A stretch of 64,000 nucleotides of DNA, from NCBI GenBank assembly GCA_002937455.1, contig PTJZ01000005.1, positions 138,895-202,894 of the forward strand, written 5' to 3'. Source of the DNA: Alphaproteobacteria bacterium MarineAlpha11_Bin1 (lineage in GTDB: Bacteria > Pseudomonadota > Alphaproteobacteria > MPNO01 > UBA830). The translations under genes and the position numbers were made by a program. This document shows, in pieces, positions 45,431 through 53,783 of this stretch. Every line of letters starts with the position of its first letter. Position 1 is the first letter of the stretch. Below the pieces are notes generated by a model. That model had not been told where the DNA came from. It saw only the letters and a program-made list of their open reading frames with translations, and ran no database searches.

Positions 45431-45666
45431 TATGAGGGAGACTCTATAATAATTCTAGCTCCTCGGTCGGGCGGCCTGTCTTCGACATGATGAGCAGTAT
45501 GGATAAGGAAATCGAATAATGAGTGTATACAGGATAACATGACAGAGAGTGCAGCTCAGGTACTTTCCTTCATTGCGGATGACGAAATTATAATTCGCGA
45601 GGAATAATTTCCGGATAAATACCTGTAAAGAGTTAGCGAATTGGTTCAGTGACCAGTGAAAGCTTG

Positions 45667-46827
45667 CTATTTCGGCAGGCCAAGTAATTTTTTTGACAGG
45701 ATATTCCGCTGAATTTCATTTGAGCCACCATAGATTGTGGCGCGACGGACCTGCATGAACAGTGGAGCGATCTCGATCGGACCTTCATCGGTATTAATGC
45801 GGTCGACCAGCGCTGCGTCAGTTCCCGCAGCTTCAAGAAGTAGATCGCAAATCCGCTGTAGAAGTTCGGTGCCGTTGATCTTCATTATCGACGCATCGAG
45901 CCCGAGCGATCGTTCGGCATTCGCTATCTCCGCAGCATGAGCGAACATGGCAGCGAAGCCTATTGTATCGATATTCACCTCCGCCAGATGTTCAAGAAAA
46001 TACGGATCGTCCATGGCACCCGTTGATCTGGCCACTTTTTGCACTCTTTCGATTGCCTCGAACAAAAGTTGTGGGTTGGCGGTTCCGAGCCGTTCGTGAG
46101 CAAGTAGCGCGTTGGCAACTCGCCAGCCGTCGTTCAGCTTACCAACCAAATTCAGTAACGGTACCCTGACATCATCGAAAAATACCTCGGCAAATTCTTC
46201 GTCGCCGGTAATCGTCTTGATAGGTCGGATGTTGATCCCTGGTGTTTTTAGTTCGATCATTACGAAACTTATCCCGGCCTGCTTGCGCTGCGCTTTAGGA
46301 TCGGTTCTTACCAAAGCATAAATCCAATCTGAATAATGTGCCCAGGTTGTCCAGATTTTAGATCCGTTGACGATGAGATACTTTCCATCGATATCTGCAC
46401 GAGTACGGAGGCTTGCGAGGTCAGAACCGGCGCCTGGCTCAGAGTAGCCTTGACACCAAGTTTCCTCTCCAGTCAGAATTGGAGGTAGGTAGCGTTCTTT
46501 CTGTAAGTCCGTTCCGAATTCCATCAGCACCGGCCCGACATGGTTAATCCCTTGGGCCGAGATTTCGGGCGCTCCGGCGCGGGCAAACTCCTCTTTCAGA
46601 ATAATCTGTTCGTTTAGATTTGCCTCCATGCCGCCATAGACCCTTGGCCAGGCCGGAGCTATCCAACCCTTTGAATGGAGTGCACGATGCCACCACATTG
46701 CACGATCAAACGGAGGACGGGTCGACCAGCCACGCAAATCATCGGGAAGGTTCTCAGAAATCCAACCTCTGACTTCAGTTCGGAAGGATTTCTCGTCTTC
46801 GCTGTCTGTCCGGAAACTTATCGACAT
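45667..46827 (-). CDS. Acyl-CoA dehydrogenase family protein
   Basis: A 386-residue flavoprotein of a different branch from the 8475-9671 gene. It shows WWHRALHSKGWIAPAWPRVYGG, WCQGYSEPGAGSDLASL, YLIVNGSKIWTTWAHYSDW, VFFDDVRVP and the C-terminal IYGGSNEIQRNILSKKLLGLP. This branch is common in catabolic islands for steroids, terpenes and branched or aromatic side chains. It is on the minus strand upstream of the diheme peroxidase with a gap of about 235 bp in which I see no gene. Confidence 0.92.
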   Translation of the reverse strand: MSISFRTDSEDEKSFRTEVRGWISENLPDDLRGWSTRPPFDRAMWWHRALHSKGWIAPAWPRVYGGMEANLNEQIILKEEFARAGAPEISAQGINHVGPVLMEFGTDLQKERYLPPILTGEETWCQGYSEPGAGSDLASLRTRADIDGKYLIVNGSKIWTTWAHYSDWIYALVRTDPKAQRKQAGISFVMIELKTPGINIRPIKTITGDEEFAEVFFDDVRVPLLNLVGKLNDGWRVANALLAHERLGTANPQLLFEAIERVQKVARSTGAMDDPYFLEHLAEVNIDTIGFAAMFAHAAEIANAERSLGLDASIMKINGTELLQRICDLLLEAAGTDAALVDRINTDEGPIEIAPLFMQVRRATIYGGSNEIQRNILSKKLLGLPK

Positions 46828-46910
46828 AACAGGACACTAACGCATTCTGATTGAACCCGCCAAGACCCTGTATTTGGAATACAAGAAGATATCATCGATG
46901 ACATTACGGC

Positions 46911-47099
46911 GTGATTATTAGCGTGTTTACCGAAGACATCGACGATAAGGAAATAGGATGGGTTACATTTAAAAAGCTACAGAAACACAATGCTATGAAC
47001 CGATCCCTTAATCAGGAAAGGTGGGAAAATGATGATACTCCGAGAGTCGGTAAAGTAGCCGGAATAGCGGGTGTAACCCCGCATATTTCCAGTCATTAA
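46911..47099 (+). pseudogene. Probable enoyl-CoA hydratase remnant (N-terminal fragment)
   Basis: A 62-codon frame whose residues 10-35 (DDKEIGWVTFKKLQKHNAMNRSLN) match the N-terminal strand and turn of crotonase-family hydratases, where IGW(L/V)TFNRPEKRNAM is common. After ERWENDDTPRV, which recalls the next conserved segment in shortened form, the similarity is lost and the frame stops; no oxyanion-hole segments follow in any frame I could read before the next gene. I read it as a decayed fragment left between the acyl-CoA dehydrogenase and the alpha/beta hydrolase. Confidence 0.5.
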
Positions 47100-47189
47100 A
47101 TTACTTTAATAGTGCCCTATTTATCCCGCAGAGGTCATTACAAAGCTCTGATTTTCGAGACTATTTGGTACGGAATGCACACTGTTCAA

Positions 47190-48056
47190 TTAGTTCTGAT
47201 TGTGTACGCGTTTCAGAAACTCAATAGCAAGTTCATTGAACCTGTCGGCATGCTCGATATTGGGGCAGTGTCCACAGCTTTCGAAGATATGGTGTTCGTT
47301 GTCCGGGATACGGTTGGCAAGATCATTAGAATAACCCGGTTCCCGTAGCGGGTCATTTTCGCCTGCTATGATCAAAACGGGGACCTCTACATTTTCGTAG
47401 ACGGTATTATCGGGAATGCCAAAACTTTGTGCTGATGGAATGTCGTCGGCGGTTTCCGGCTCGGGGCGTTTAAGTCGCGGCGCACTAGCGACTTCATATG
47501 CACCCGGCAACAACGCGACCTCTTGACGTTTTGCGACATAGGCGTCGTCATTTCCCCATTTCGGATCATGGAGCATCGCGTGCAGCAGCCTACTCATGGC
47601 ATTATCGGAACAATCGTAAGCAAGGAGTACTTTGCGTTCGTCTGTAAGGGGTGTGAAGCCACCTCCTGAGCAAAGAATGGCCGAACGCACGGGGAGCGGT
47701 GGTGGTGGATCAGCTATCATGCGGGCGAGATTCGATCCGCCCATCGAATTTCCTATAAAATCTGCCTCCTGCACGCCCATGATCTCGTAAAATCGAGCCA
47801 TGTGATTGTAGACCCGGGCTCGCTGATTTGCAAAATCGTATATTTTATCAGTGCGTCCGAAGCCCAGCCAGTCAGCTGCCAGCACGTGAAAATGCTCTGC
47901 CAGTGCTGGGATAGTGTATTCCCAGCTAATTTCAGAGCAGCCACCAAATTCACCGGAATGTAGGAGCCCTACAGTGGGCGCACCCTTCGGACCCGCTTCT
48001 AGATAATGGGTTCGGATCCCATCGACTTCGATATATTTGGATTCTATGTCTATCAT
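47190..48056 (-). CDS. Alpha/beta hydrolase, meta-cleavage-product-hydrolase-like
   Basis: A 288-residue hydrolase. The N-terminal oxyanion part is LLHSGEFGGCSEISWEYTIPALAEHFHVLAADWLGFGRTD, closely resembling the pattern of C-C hydrolases of aromatic degradation (MhpC/BphD). The nucleophile elbow is GNSMGGSNLAR, the acid lies in IAGENDPL and the base His in CGHCPNIEHADRFNE. It follows the LLM gene at 48070 by 13 bp, so the two form a minus-strand operon. A role in cleaving a ring-fission product, or the ester formed by the LLM monooxygenase, fits the context. Confidence 0.87.
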   Translation of the reverse strand: MIDIESKYIEVDGIRTHYLEAGPKGAPTVGLLHSGEFGGCSEISWEYTIPALAEHFHVLAADWLGFGRTDKIYDFANQRARVYNHMARFYEIMGVQEADFIGNSMGGSNLARMIADPPPPLPVRSAILCSGGGFTPLTDERKVLLAYDCSDNAMSRLLHAMLHDPKWGNDDAYVAKRQEVALLPGAYEVASAPRLKRPEPETADDIPSAQSFGIPDNTVYENVEVPVLIIAGENDPLREPGYSNDLANRIPDNEHHIFESCGHCPNIEHADRFNELAIEFLKRVHNQN

Positions 48057-48069
48057 CTGCTTGATCTGA

Positions 48070-49314
48070 TTACCTCACAAAATCGACCGCGAGTTCGGTG
48101 ATACCGGCATGATCTCTATCGGGCATCGCGGCACGTTTTTCCTCGATAGCTTCAGGGTCCCAGCCCTTCGCGAGTTCTTTCAGACGCGGGTAGACCTCGT
48201 CATTATAAAGTGTCATCGAACGAAGCGTCTCTTTTTCTGTCATATGGCCGGCCTGTCCCATCATAAGCATATGTCCGAAGCCGCCCGAATATTCCCAGAA
48301 AGCCTTGATTTGCTCGAATACTTGATCGGGTGTTCCGGCAAACACGTTGCCGCGACGCATATGTTCCTTCAAGTCGGTGCTGTAGGCCGCACCAGAGCCA
48401 GAAACATGCGCCCCACGCAGAACATTTGCCGAGACTGCAGGGGTATGGTACCCGGGTGGGTTTTTCCAGTGGTCTGCTACCTTGTTGGCTTGCATATACC
48501 ACATCATCTTGTTAGCACCATTTTCGGCTGCCTTCTCGTCATCACCCACATATATCAGTCCGCAATAAGCGAGACGGTCAAGAGGGGCATGTTCGCCATG
48601 AAGACCGAGATAATTCTTGCGGTAAGCGTCGAATATGGGCCGGACCTTGGAATAACCTGCCAAGAAAATAGCCGCCACATGTTTGTTCTGTGCAACCGGC
48701 AAGGTGCTACCTGCGCTGCCTGCGGTGATCCATACCGGTGGATGAGGTTGTTGGTATGGGCGGGGCCAGATGTTTACTTGACGATGATGATACCATTCAC
48801 CTTCAAAATTAAAGGGCCCATCATGGGTAGTCCATGCTTTCAGAATAAGGTCGTGAGCTTCCCATAGTCGTTCAGACCCTCGATATGGCAGGATGTTCGC
48901 CGCCGCCGCTTCGTATGGAACGCTGCGGACAAAACCAACTTCGGCTCGTCCTTTTGAAATGACGTCTATCAGAGCCATTTCCTCGGCCACGCGAACCGGC
49001 TGGTTGCGGTTAGGAAGGGGATTGCCAAGGATAAGAAGTCTGGCATTTTGGGTCTGTCGAGCCAAGATACCCATCATTATGGGGGCTGCAGGCACCATGC
49101 AAGTGGCCGTCTGGTGATGCTCATTAAGCATAATTTCCAGACCCATTTCGTCAGCTGCGCACCAAATATCTAAATACTGGTTATATAGTCGGCTCGCGTT
49201 ATCTGGTTCACAATACTTGTTTGGTAGGTCTACACGGATGGACCCGTAGGTATCTTGATCCGGGAGATCGGGGTAGCAGTCCTCTGTGAAGAACCAGGTT
49301 TTGAGGTCGTTCAT
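48070..49314 (-). CDS. LLM-class flavin-dependent monooxygenase (paralogue 1)
   Basis: A 414-residue bacterial-luciferase-like oxidoreductase. Shared strings with the gene upstream: LNEHHQTATCMVPAAP, LILGNPLPNRNQPVRVAEEMAL, GFVRSVPYEAAAANI, LILKAWTTHDGPFNFEGEWYHHR, NIWPRPYQQPHPPVW. These enzymes use reduced flavin and O2 for Baeyer-Villiger or hydroxylation reactions, and usually need a separate flavin reductase, none of which is visible here. It is followed 13 bp later by an MCP-hydrolase-like gene and preceded by its paralogue with a gap of 115 bp. Confidence 0.9.
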   Translation of the reverse strand: MNDLKTWFFTEDCYPDLPDQDTYGSIRVDLPNKYCEPDNASRLYNQYLDIWCAADEMGLEIMLNEHHQTATCMVPAAPIMMGILARQTQNARLLILGNPLPNRNQPVRVAEEMALIDVISKGRAEVGFVRSVPYEAAAANILPYRGSERLWEAHDLILKAWTTHDGPFNFEGEWYHHRQVNIWPRPYQQPHPPVWITAGSAGSTLPVAQNKHVAAIFLAGYSKVRPIFDAYRKNYLGLHGEHAPLDRLAYCGLIYVGDDEKAAENGANKMMWYMQANKVADHWKNPPGYHTPAVSANVLRGAHVSGSGAAYSTDLKEHMRRGNVFAGTPDQVFEQIKAFWEYSGGFGHMLMMGQAGHMTEKETLRSMTLYNDEVYPRLKELAKGWDPEAIEEKRAAMPDRDHAGITELAVDFVR

Positions 49315-49429
49315 ATAATTTACGTCCCTTTGTCGCTTGGGCCGAAGCTAATTCATCTAAAGTTAGAACTCCAAGCGTAAATCGGTCCAATGGAAAGGGG
49401 GTGCGAAAGCTATCGGTCGGCGTAAAACT

Positions 49430-50659
49430 TTACCGGACAAACTCCGGCGCAAAATTACCAAGATCTATTCCCTCACGGACGGGAGCCGCTTTGCTCTTTT
49501 CCCACAATTCGGCGGGATCAGTATTCGCCTCTAATTCTTTTAGGCGAGGTTCCACCTCTTCCTTGTAGAGTGTCATGGATTTCAGTGCGTCGGAGTCTGA
49601 CAAGAATCCAGCCTGACCCATCATCAACATGTGGCCGAAACCGCCCGAATACTCCCAGAAGGACTTTATTTGTTCAAATACTTGGTCTGGTGTGCCAGCG
49701 AACACATTGCCACGCGCCATTTGCTCTTCCAGAGTTGGTTTTGTGGGTACGCCAGAACCTGTGACGCCACGCATTACGTTAGCGGATACCGCGGGAGGAT
49801 GATAACCGGGGGGGTTACTCCATTCTGGTGGGACCTTATTGGACTCCATGTACCACAGTAGCTTGCGAGCGCCCTCCTCAGCCTCGCGTTCGTTCTCACC
49901 AATATAGCAAAGTCCGAGATAGGCTAGCCGGTCCAGTGGCGCATACTCCCCATGCGCTTCCAGATATGCTTCTCGGTAACCGTCAAACACGTCCCGGATA
50001 CGTGGATAGCCGGCGAGGAAAACCGCACCGATATGCTTATGTTGCGCTACGGGCCGAGCCGAACCATTACTTCCCATCGTAATCCAGACGGGTGGATGCG
50101 GCTGTTGATACGGCCGAGGCCATATATTTACTTGCCTGTGGTGATACCACTCGCCCTCGAAATTGAAAGGACCGTCATGTGTAGTCCATGCTTTCAGGAT
50201 CAGGTCGTGGGCTTCCCACATCCGATCAGATCCTCTATATGGCATAATATTTGCTGCTGCTGCCTCGTAGGGCACACTGCGGACGAACCCACACTCAACG
50301 CGACCCTTTGAGATTACATCAACCAGTGCCATTTCCTCCGCCACGCGGACAGGCTGGTTGCGGTTTGGTAGTGGATTACCCAAAATAAGGAGGCGAGCTT
50401 CTTTTGTTTGGCGGGCCAAGATACCAAGCATAATAGGCGCCGCAGGTACCATACAGGTCGCGGTTTGGTGATGTTCATTAAGCATGATGCCGAGTCCGAT
50501 CTCGTCGCAGGCGCACCATAGATCAAGATACCGGTTGTAAAGGTCTGAAGCGATTTCCGGATCGCAATGTTGGTTTGGCAAATCGACACGTATAGATCGG
50601 TATGTATCTTCATCCGGCAGGTGAGGATAACAGTCTTCGGTAAACCACCAAGATTTCAT
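49430..50659 (-). CDS. LLM-class flavin-dependent monooxygenase (paralogue 2)
   Basis: A 409-residue protein nearly collinear with the gene at 48070-49314. The N-terminal 220 residues are close to identical (for example FTEDCYPHLPDEDTYRSIRVDLPN and the strings around the substrate pocket), with differences concentrated after the VWIT...GS segment and in the C-terminus. This indicates tandem duplication followed by divergence in the region that usually forms part of the active-site lid. The start at ATG 50659 follows an AGGAGTAAG site. An alpha/beta hydrolase gene stops 15 bp upstream. Confidence 0.9.
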   Translation of the reverse strand: MKSWWFTEDCYPHLPDEDTYRSIRVDLPNQHCDPEIASDLYNRYLDLWCACDEIGLGIMLNEHHQTATCMVPAAPIMLGILARQTKEARLLILGNPLPNRNQPVRVAEEMALVDVISKGRVECGFVRSVPYEAAAANIMPYRGSDRMWEAHDLILKAWTTHDGPFNFEGEWYHHRQVNIWPRPYQQPHPPVWITMGSNGSARPVAQHKHIGAVFLAGYPRIRDVFDGYREAYLEAHGEYAPLDRLAYLGLCYIGENEREAEEGARKLLWYMESNKVPPEWSNPPGYHPPAVSANVMRGVTGSGVPTKPTLEEQMARGNVFAGTPDQVFEQIKSFWEYSGGFGHMLMMGQAGFLSDSDALKSMTLYKEEVEPRLKELEANTDPAELWEKSKAAPVREGIDLGNFAPEFVR

Positions 50660-50674
50660 ATTCTTACTCCTATA

Positions 50675-51439
50675 TTACCCTGCCAATTCAAACACAGCGT
50701 CAACGAACCGGTCTGGTTGCTCCATCTGAGGCGAGTGACCAGCTTCCTCTATCACAGTCATAGTCGCCCCTTCAATCATGTTGCAGAACTTCGTTCCGTA
50801 TTCTGGCGTTACCAACCCGTCACTGGCACCCCAAATGAAATGAGTGGGGATTTTAATCCTATGTAGACGATGCGGGAGCTTTGGGTTGTGCATATAGGGA
50901 TCCCACGTGTAGACGCCCAGCGCAGTTCGATTCCCCGCGACGATTTGTAGCTGCTCGTCCGGCACTTCTTGTGGATCGGGCGCTAGTGACACATCATGGA
51001 ACATGATTTCGGCAAGTTTATCGGCCGGTAGAGCAAACACATCAGCGATATCTCGGTCTTCTCGGCCGTTTACCTTTACGCCCACGGAATCTACAAGAAA
51101 CAGCCGTGAAAGCCGGTTAGAATTTGCTACCGCTAGCTCAGCCGCGGTCCAGCCTCCCATGGAAAATCCCATTAAAACTACGTCGGTAAGGTCCAAGACA
51201 TCGAGCAGGTCTAGGTAAAGGTAGATCAGATCATCGATACGAGTGAAATGCTTTGGTATTTTACTACCGTTAAATCCCGGATGGGTAGGAGCTATGATCT
51301 CAAATTTTTCGGCTAATCGATCGGCAAATGGCATCTGCGCTGTCGGGCCACCGCCCCCGTGGAGCAGCAAAAGCGGCTGTCCAGACCCCTTGCGTACGAC
51401 TTCGATGTCCAAGCCCTGCAATTCCATTATTCCGGTCAC
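50675..51439 (-). CDS. Alpha/beta hydrolase
   Basis: A 254-residue hydrolase (or 250 if translation starts at the internal Met of MELQGLD). Oxyanion segment LLLLHGGGGPTAQMPFADRLAEKF, nucleophile elbow GFSMGGWTAAELA, acid in IWGASDGLVTPEYG, base in EEAGHSPQMEQPDRF. It is the first gene of the minus-strand run hydrolase - LLM - LLM - hydrolase - so the two monooxygenases are bracketed by two different hydrolases, compatible with an oxidation then hydrolysis sequence. Confidence 0.86.
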   Translation of the reverse strand: MTGIMELQGLDIEVVRKGSGQPLLLLHGGGGPTAQMPFADRLAEKFEIIAPTHPGFNGSKIPKHFTRIDDLIYLYLDLLDVLDLTDVVLMGFSMGGWTAAELAVANSNRLSRLFLVDSVGVKVNGREDRDIADVFALPADKLAEIMFHDVSLAPDPQEVPDEQLQIVAGNRTALGVYTWDPYMHNPKLPHRLHRIKIPTHFIWGASDGLVTPEYGTKFCNMIEGATMTVIEEAGHSPQMEQPDRFVDAVFELAG

Positions 51440-51904
51440 CCTTCATCCTAAACTATGTTTTTAAGCCCAAATTGGTTCGGAACCTAACTATTCTAGATTA
51501 TCGGCGCTGACAAGCGAACGCAATATGTTCGCCCTCAGTTTTCGGCTATAATTTAAGGTTCGAGAAGTTATATTTTTCCCCAAATATGCACCCCTCTGAA
51601 AGGGTCTGTGGATCCTGCGGGGGGGGGGGGCGTTATAGTATTTTTCTCGAAGACGAATCGGCGATATCGTGCGTAGCGCGCGGCGTAAGATATGAACCGT
51701 GCGCATTCGCCAAAATTCTTTGCGTTGGTACTTTTGGCCGCATAGGCGCGATACCTTTACTCGGCAATCTCCGGAAAGACCGAAATTGGCATAATTCGCA
51801 TTAGCGCGCGCGTATTGCGTTGAACTAAGCCGGGCGCCGGCTACCCAGTCGTATTTCCCAATACCATCGTCTAAGGTGAACTGCGGATTATACGGGAGAT
51901 CAAT
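51440..51904. other. Intergenic region with a 12-bp poly-G tract
   Basis: No recognised gene between divergent genes. A run of 12 G occurs at 51619-51630. Frames reading across on either strand have no family resemblance, and the long minus-strand frame is antisense to the dienelactone-hydrolase-like gene. The region should hold two divergent promoters; I cannot place them confidently. Confidence 0.5.
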
Positions 51905-52612
51905 ATGCCATCGAATGCTCGTTGGGAAAAACTGAACGTTCAAGGGTCCGACATGGAAGTCTTTGTCGACGAGCCGTCTGAGTCGGGACCGTATCCAACA
52001 ATCGTCGTTGCTCATCATCGCACTGGTCTTGACGCGGCGACAACTAGGTTCGTTCAAGACCTTGCCGGCAGTGGATACGTCGCGGCCGCGCCACACCTGC
52101 ATCACCGCCGACCCTCGGGCGAGGATACGAGGGAGTCTATAAAAAACCTCGATGACAACGAGATACTCAATGACCTGAATGCAACGGTCTCGTTACTTCA
52201 GGGATTGGAATCGGTTGATGGTGACCGAATGGGTATTGTGGGGCACTGCATGGGTGGGCGGGTGTCATTCCTGGGCGCCGCCGAGATTGGAGCCTTCAAG
52301 TGTAACGTCGCTTATTACAGTGGTAACATGTTTAAGGTACTCGGATCCGGCCACGTATCGCCTTTCGATAGACTTGTGAAATTGCGTGGTGCAACATTGG
52401 GATTCTTCGGTAATGACGATGAAAACCCGTCACCCGCGGATGTGGACAAAATCGATGAACGTTTGAAAGAGCTGGATATCGATCATGAATTTCACCGTTA
52501 TGATGGCTGCGGACACGCATTCCAAAATTTTCATAACCCGCAAGGTTACCGTGCCGCAGCAACGGCGGATTCTATGAAGAAGATGTTTAAGTGGCTCGAT
52601 AAACGACTATAG
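51905..52612 (+). CDS. Dienelactone hydrolase family protein
   Basis: A 235-residue alpha/beta hydrolase with a Cys nucleophile: GHCMGGRVSFLG. The acid lies in FFGNDDENPS and the base His in YDGCGHAFQNF, giving the Cys-Asp-His triad of dienelactone hydrolases. The residue that in the classical enzyme is Glu36 is here part of VVAHHRTGLD, where His takes the place of Glu, so the mechanism or substrate may differ from chlorocatechol dienelactones. The family typically hydrolyses lactones leading to maleylacetate, and a maleylacetate-reductase-type gene lies 2.3 kb further on. Confidence 0.85.
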   Translation: MPSNARWEKLNVQGSDMEVFVDEPSESGPYPTIVVAHHRTGLDAATTRFVQDLAGSGYVAAAPHLHHRRPSGEDTRESIKNLDDNEILNDLNATVSLLQGLESVDGDRMGIVGHCMGGRVSFLGAAEIGAFKCNVAYYSGNMFKVLGSGHVSPFDRLVKLRGATLGFFGNDDENPSPADVDKIDERLKELDIDHEFHRYDGCGHAFQNFHNPQGYRAAATADSMKKMFKWLDKRL

Positions 52613-52662
52613 GACATCAGTCAGCTTATCTATATTTTGTTTATGAAACACCCGAATGGGAT

Positions 52663-53694
52663 CTAAACTGTGCTGCAGGTACCTCCACCCAGAACGCAGA
52701 ACTTAGCACAATGGGGGTGGTTCAGTGGAACGTCGGCTTTGGCATCGGCGAGTGTTTCTCCCATATTAAACCGCCTATCATAGGGTAGCAGGGTGCAAGG
52801 TACGACCATGGGCTTTTCAGCGCCACGGTACTTTACCACCATCCGTGAGTTCGCGCACATCATCGTGTCGGGGGCGACGTTTAAAACTTCCCAGCAGGAG
52901 GTGGTTATTTCTGGAATGTCAGTCGTTTCTTCCATTTCCGGGAATAGCACGAGGTCTAGGGGGTCCTGCGAGTTCAATTTGAGGCCAAGACATTTGAATA
53001 ATCTTCCATAGCCTTGACGCAAGCTCCCTTCATCTTCTTCTGAGAATGTGCGGCCGGCGACTTTGAGCGTAAAACCGTTATTCGATAGCCAAACGAGACC
53101 GGCGATTGTCGGTTTCCACGAACGATTACCTCGTTCCATCTCGTGATATAGCTGATCGTAGTGATCAATCGATACTCTGAGCACGAGCCGGTCCTGGTAT
53201 GTTTCGCGCAGGCGCAGCAGGCTCTTCTGCATTTTGGCCATAGGTCGCATCGCATTGGTAAGAACTAGGCTACGGAACCCACGTTCTAGAGTTTTTTCAA
53301 GGATATCGATGATATTAGGATTCATGAAAGGCTCACCCCCGGTGAAGCCAATTTCTTCTGTACCAAGGCTGTTTGCCTCGATTTCATCCAGATAGTCGAT
53401 AACTTCCGCTGTTGTAACATAGACTAGTCGGTCGTTAGTTGGACTCGATTCGATATAGCAGTTGGTACAGGTCAGATTGCATAGGGTGCCTGTATTGATC
53501 CATAGTGTCTTAAGACTACGCAGTGATACCGACGCGCGTACATCTCCTGAGACGGTGGTCAGAGGGTCGCAGAACTTTTGAGGATCGAGCAGGGAGGCCC
53601 TATTTTTCTCCGCGATATGCATATTTCTCCAGTCCCTTAGGGCGGACACACCGTCTATGCGTAGCATATTCTCGAAGCCCGTGGACCTAGACAA
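52663..53694 (-). CDS. Radical SAM enzyme with SPASM-like C-terminal cysteines
   Basis: A 343-residue radical S-adenosylmethionine protein. The Fe-S motif is CNLTCTNC at residues 72-79 (C-x3-C-x2-C), followed by GGEPFMN (SAM-binding GGE) and DHYDQLYHEMERG. The C-terminal 100 residues contain six Cys (CWEV, MMCAN, VVPCTL, PHC, KFC, GGTC), a pattern like a twitch/SPASM domain that would bind auxiliary Fe-S clusters. Such enzymes modify peptides or small molecules. No RiPP precursor or obvious partner is encoded nearby. It is divergent from the ACMSD-like gene, 89 bp away. I do not recognise the exact family. Confidence 0.85.
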   Translation of the reverse strand: MSRSTGFENMLRIDGVSALRDWRNMHIAEKNRASLLDPQKFCDPLTTVSGDVRASVSLRSLKTLWINTGTLCNLTCTNCYIESSPTNDRLVYVTTAEVIDYLDEIEANSLGTEEIGFTGGEPFMNPNIIDILEKTLERGFRSLVLTNAMRPMAKMQKSLLRLRETYQDRLVLRVSIDHYDQLYHEMERGNRSWKPTIAGLVWLSNNGFTLKVAGRTFSEEDEGSLRQGYGRLFKCLGLKLNSQDPLDLVLFPEMEETTDIPEITTSCWEVLNVAPDTMMCANSRMVVKYRGAEKPMVVPCTLLPYDRRFNMGETLADAKADVPLNHPHCAKFCVLGGGTCSTV

Positions 53695-53783
53695 GAAGAT
53701 TAGTTAGGGCGAACTTTTTGCAGCGGGAAGTGTTTCATTTCCATAAACGCGTTACTCTTTTAAATGGCATATGGGGAGGAATA

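Noticed and set aside
51488..52105. 205-codon minus-strand frame over the poly-G region
   Set aside because: More than half is antisense to the dienelactone-hydrolase-like gene and no family is recognisable.
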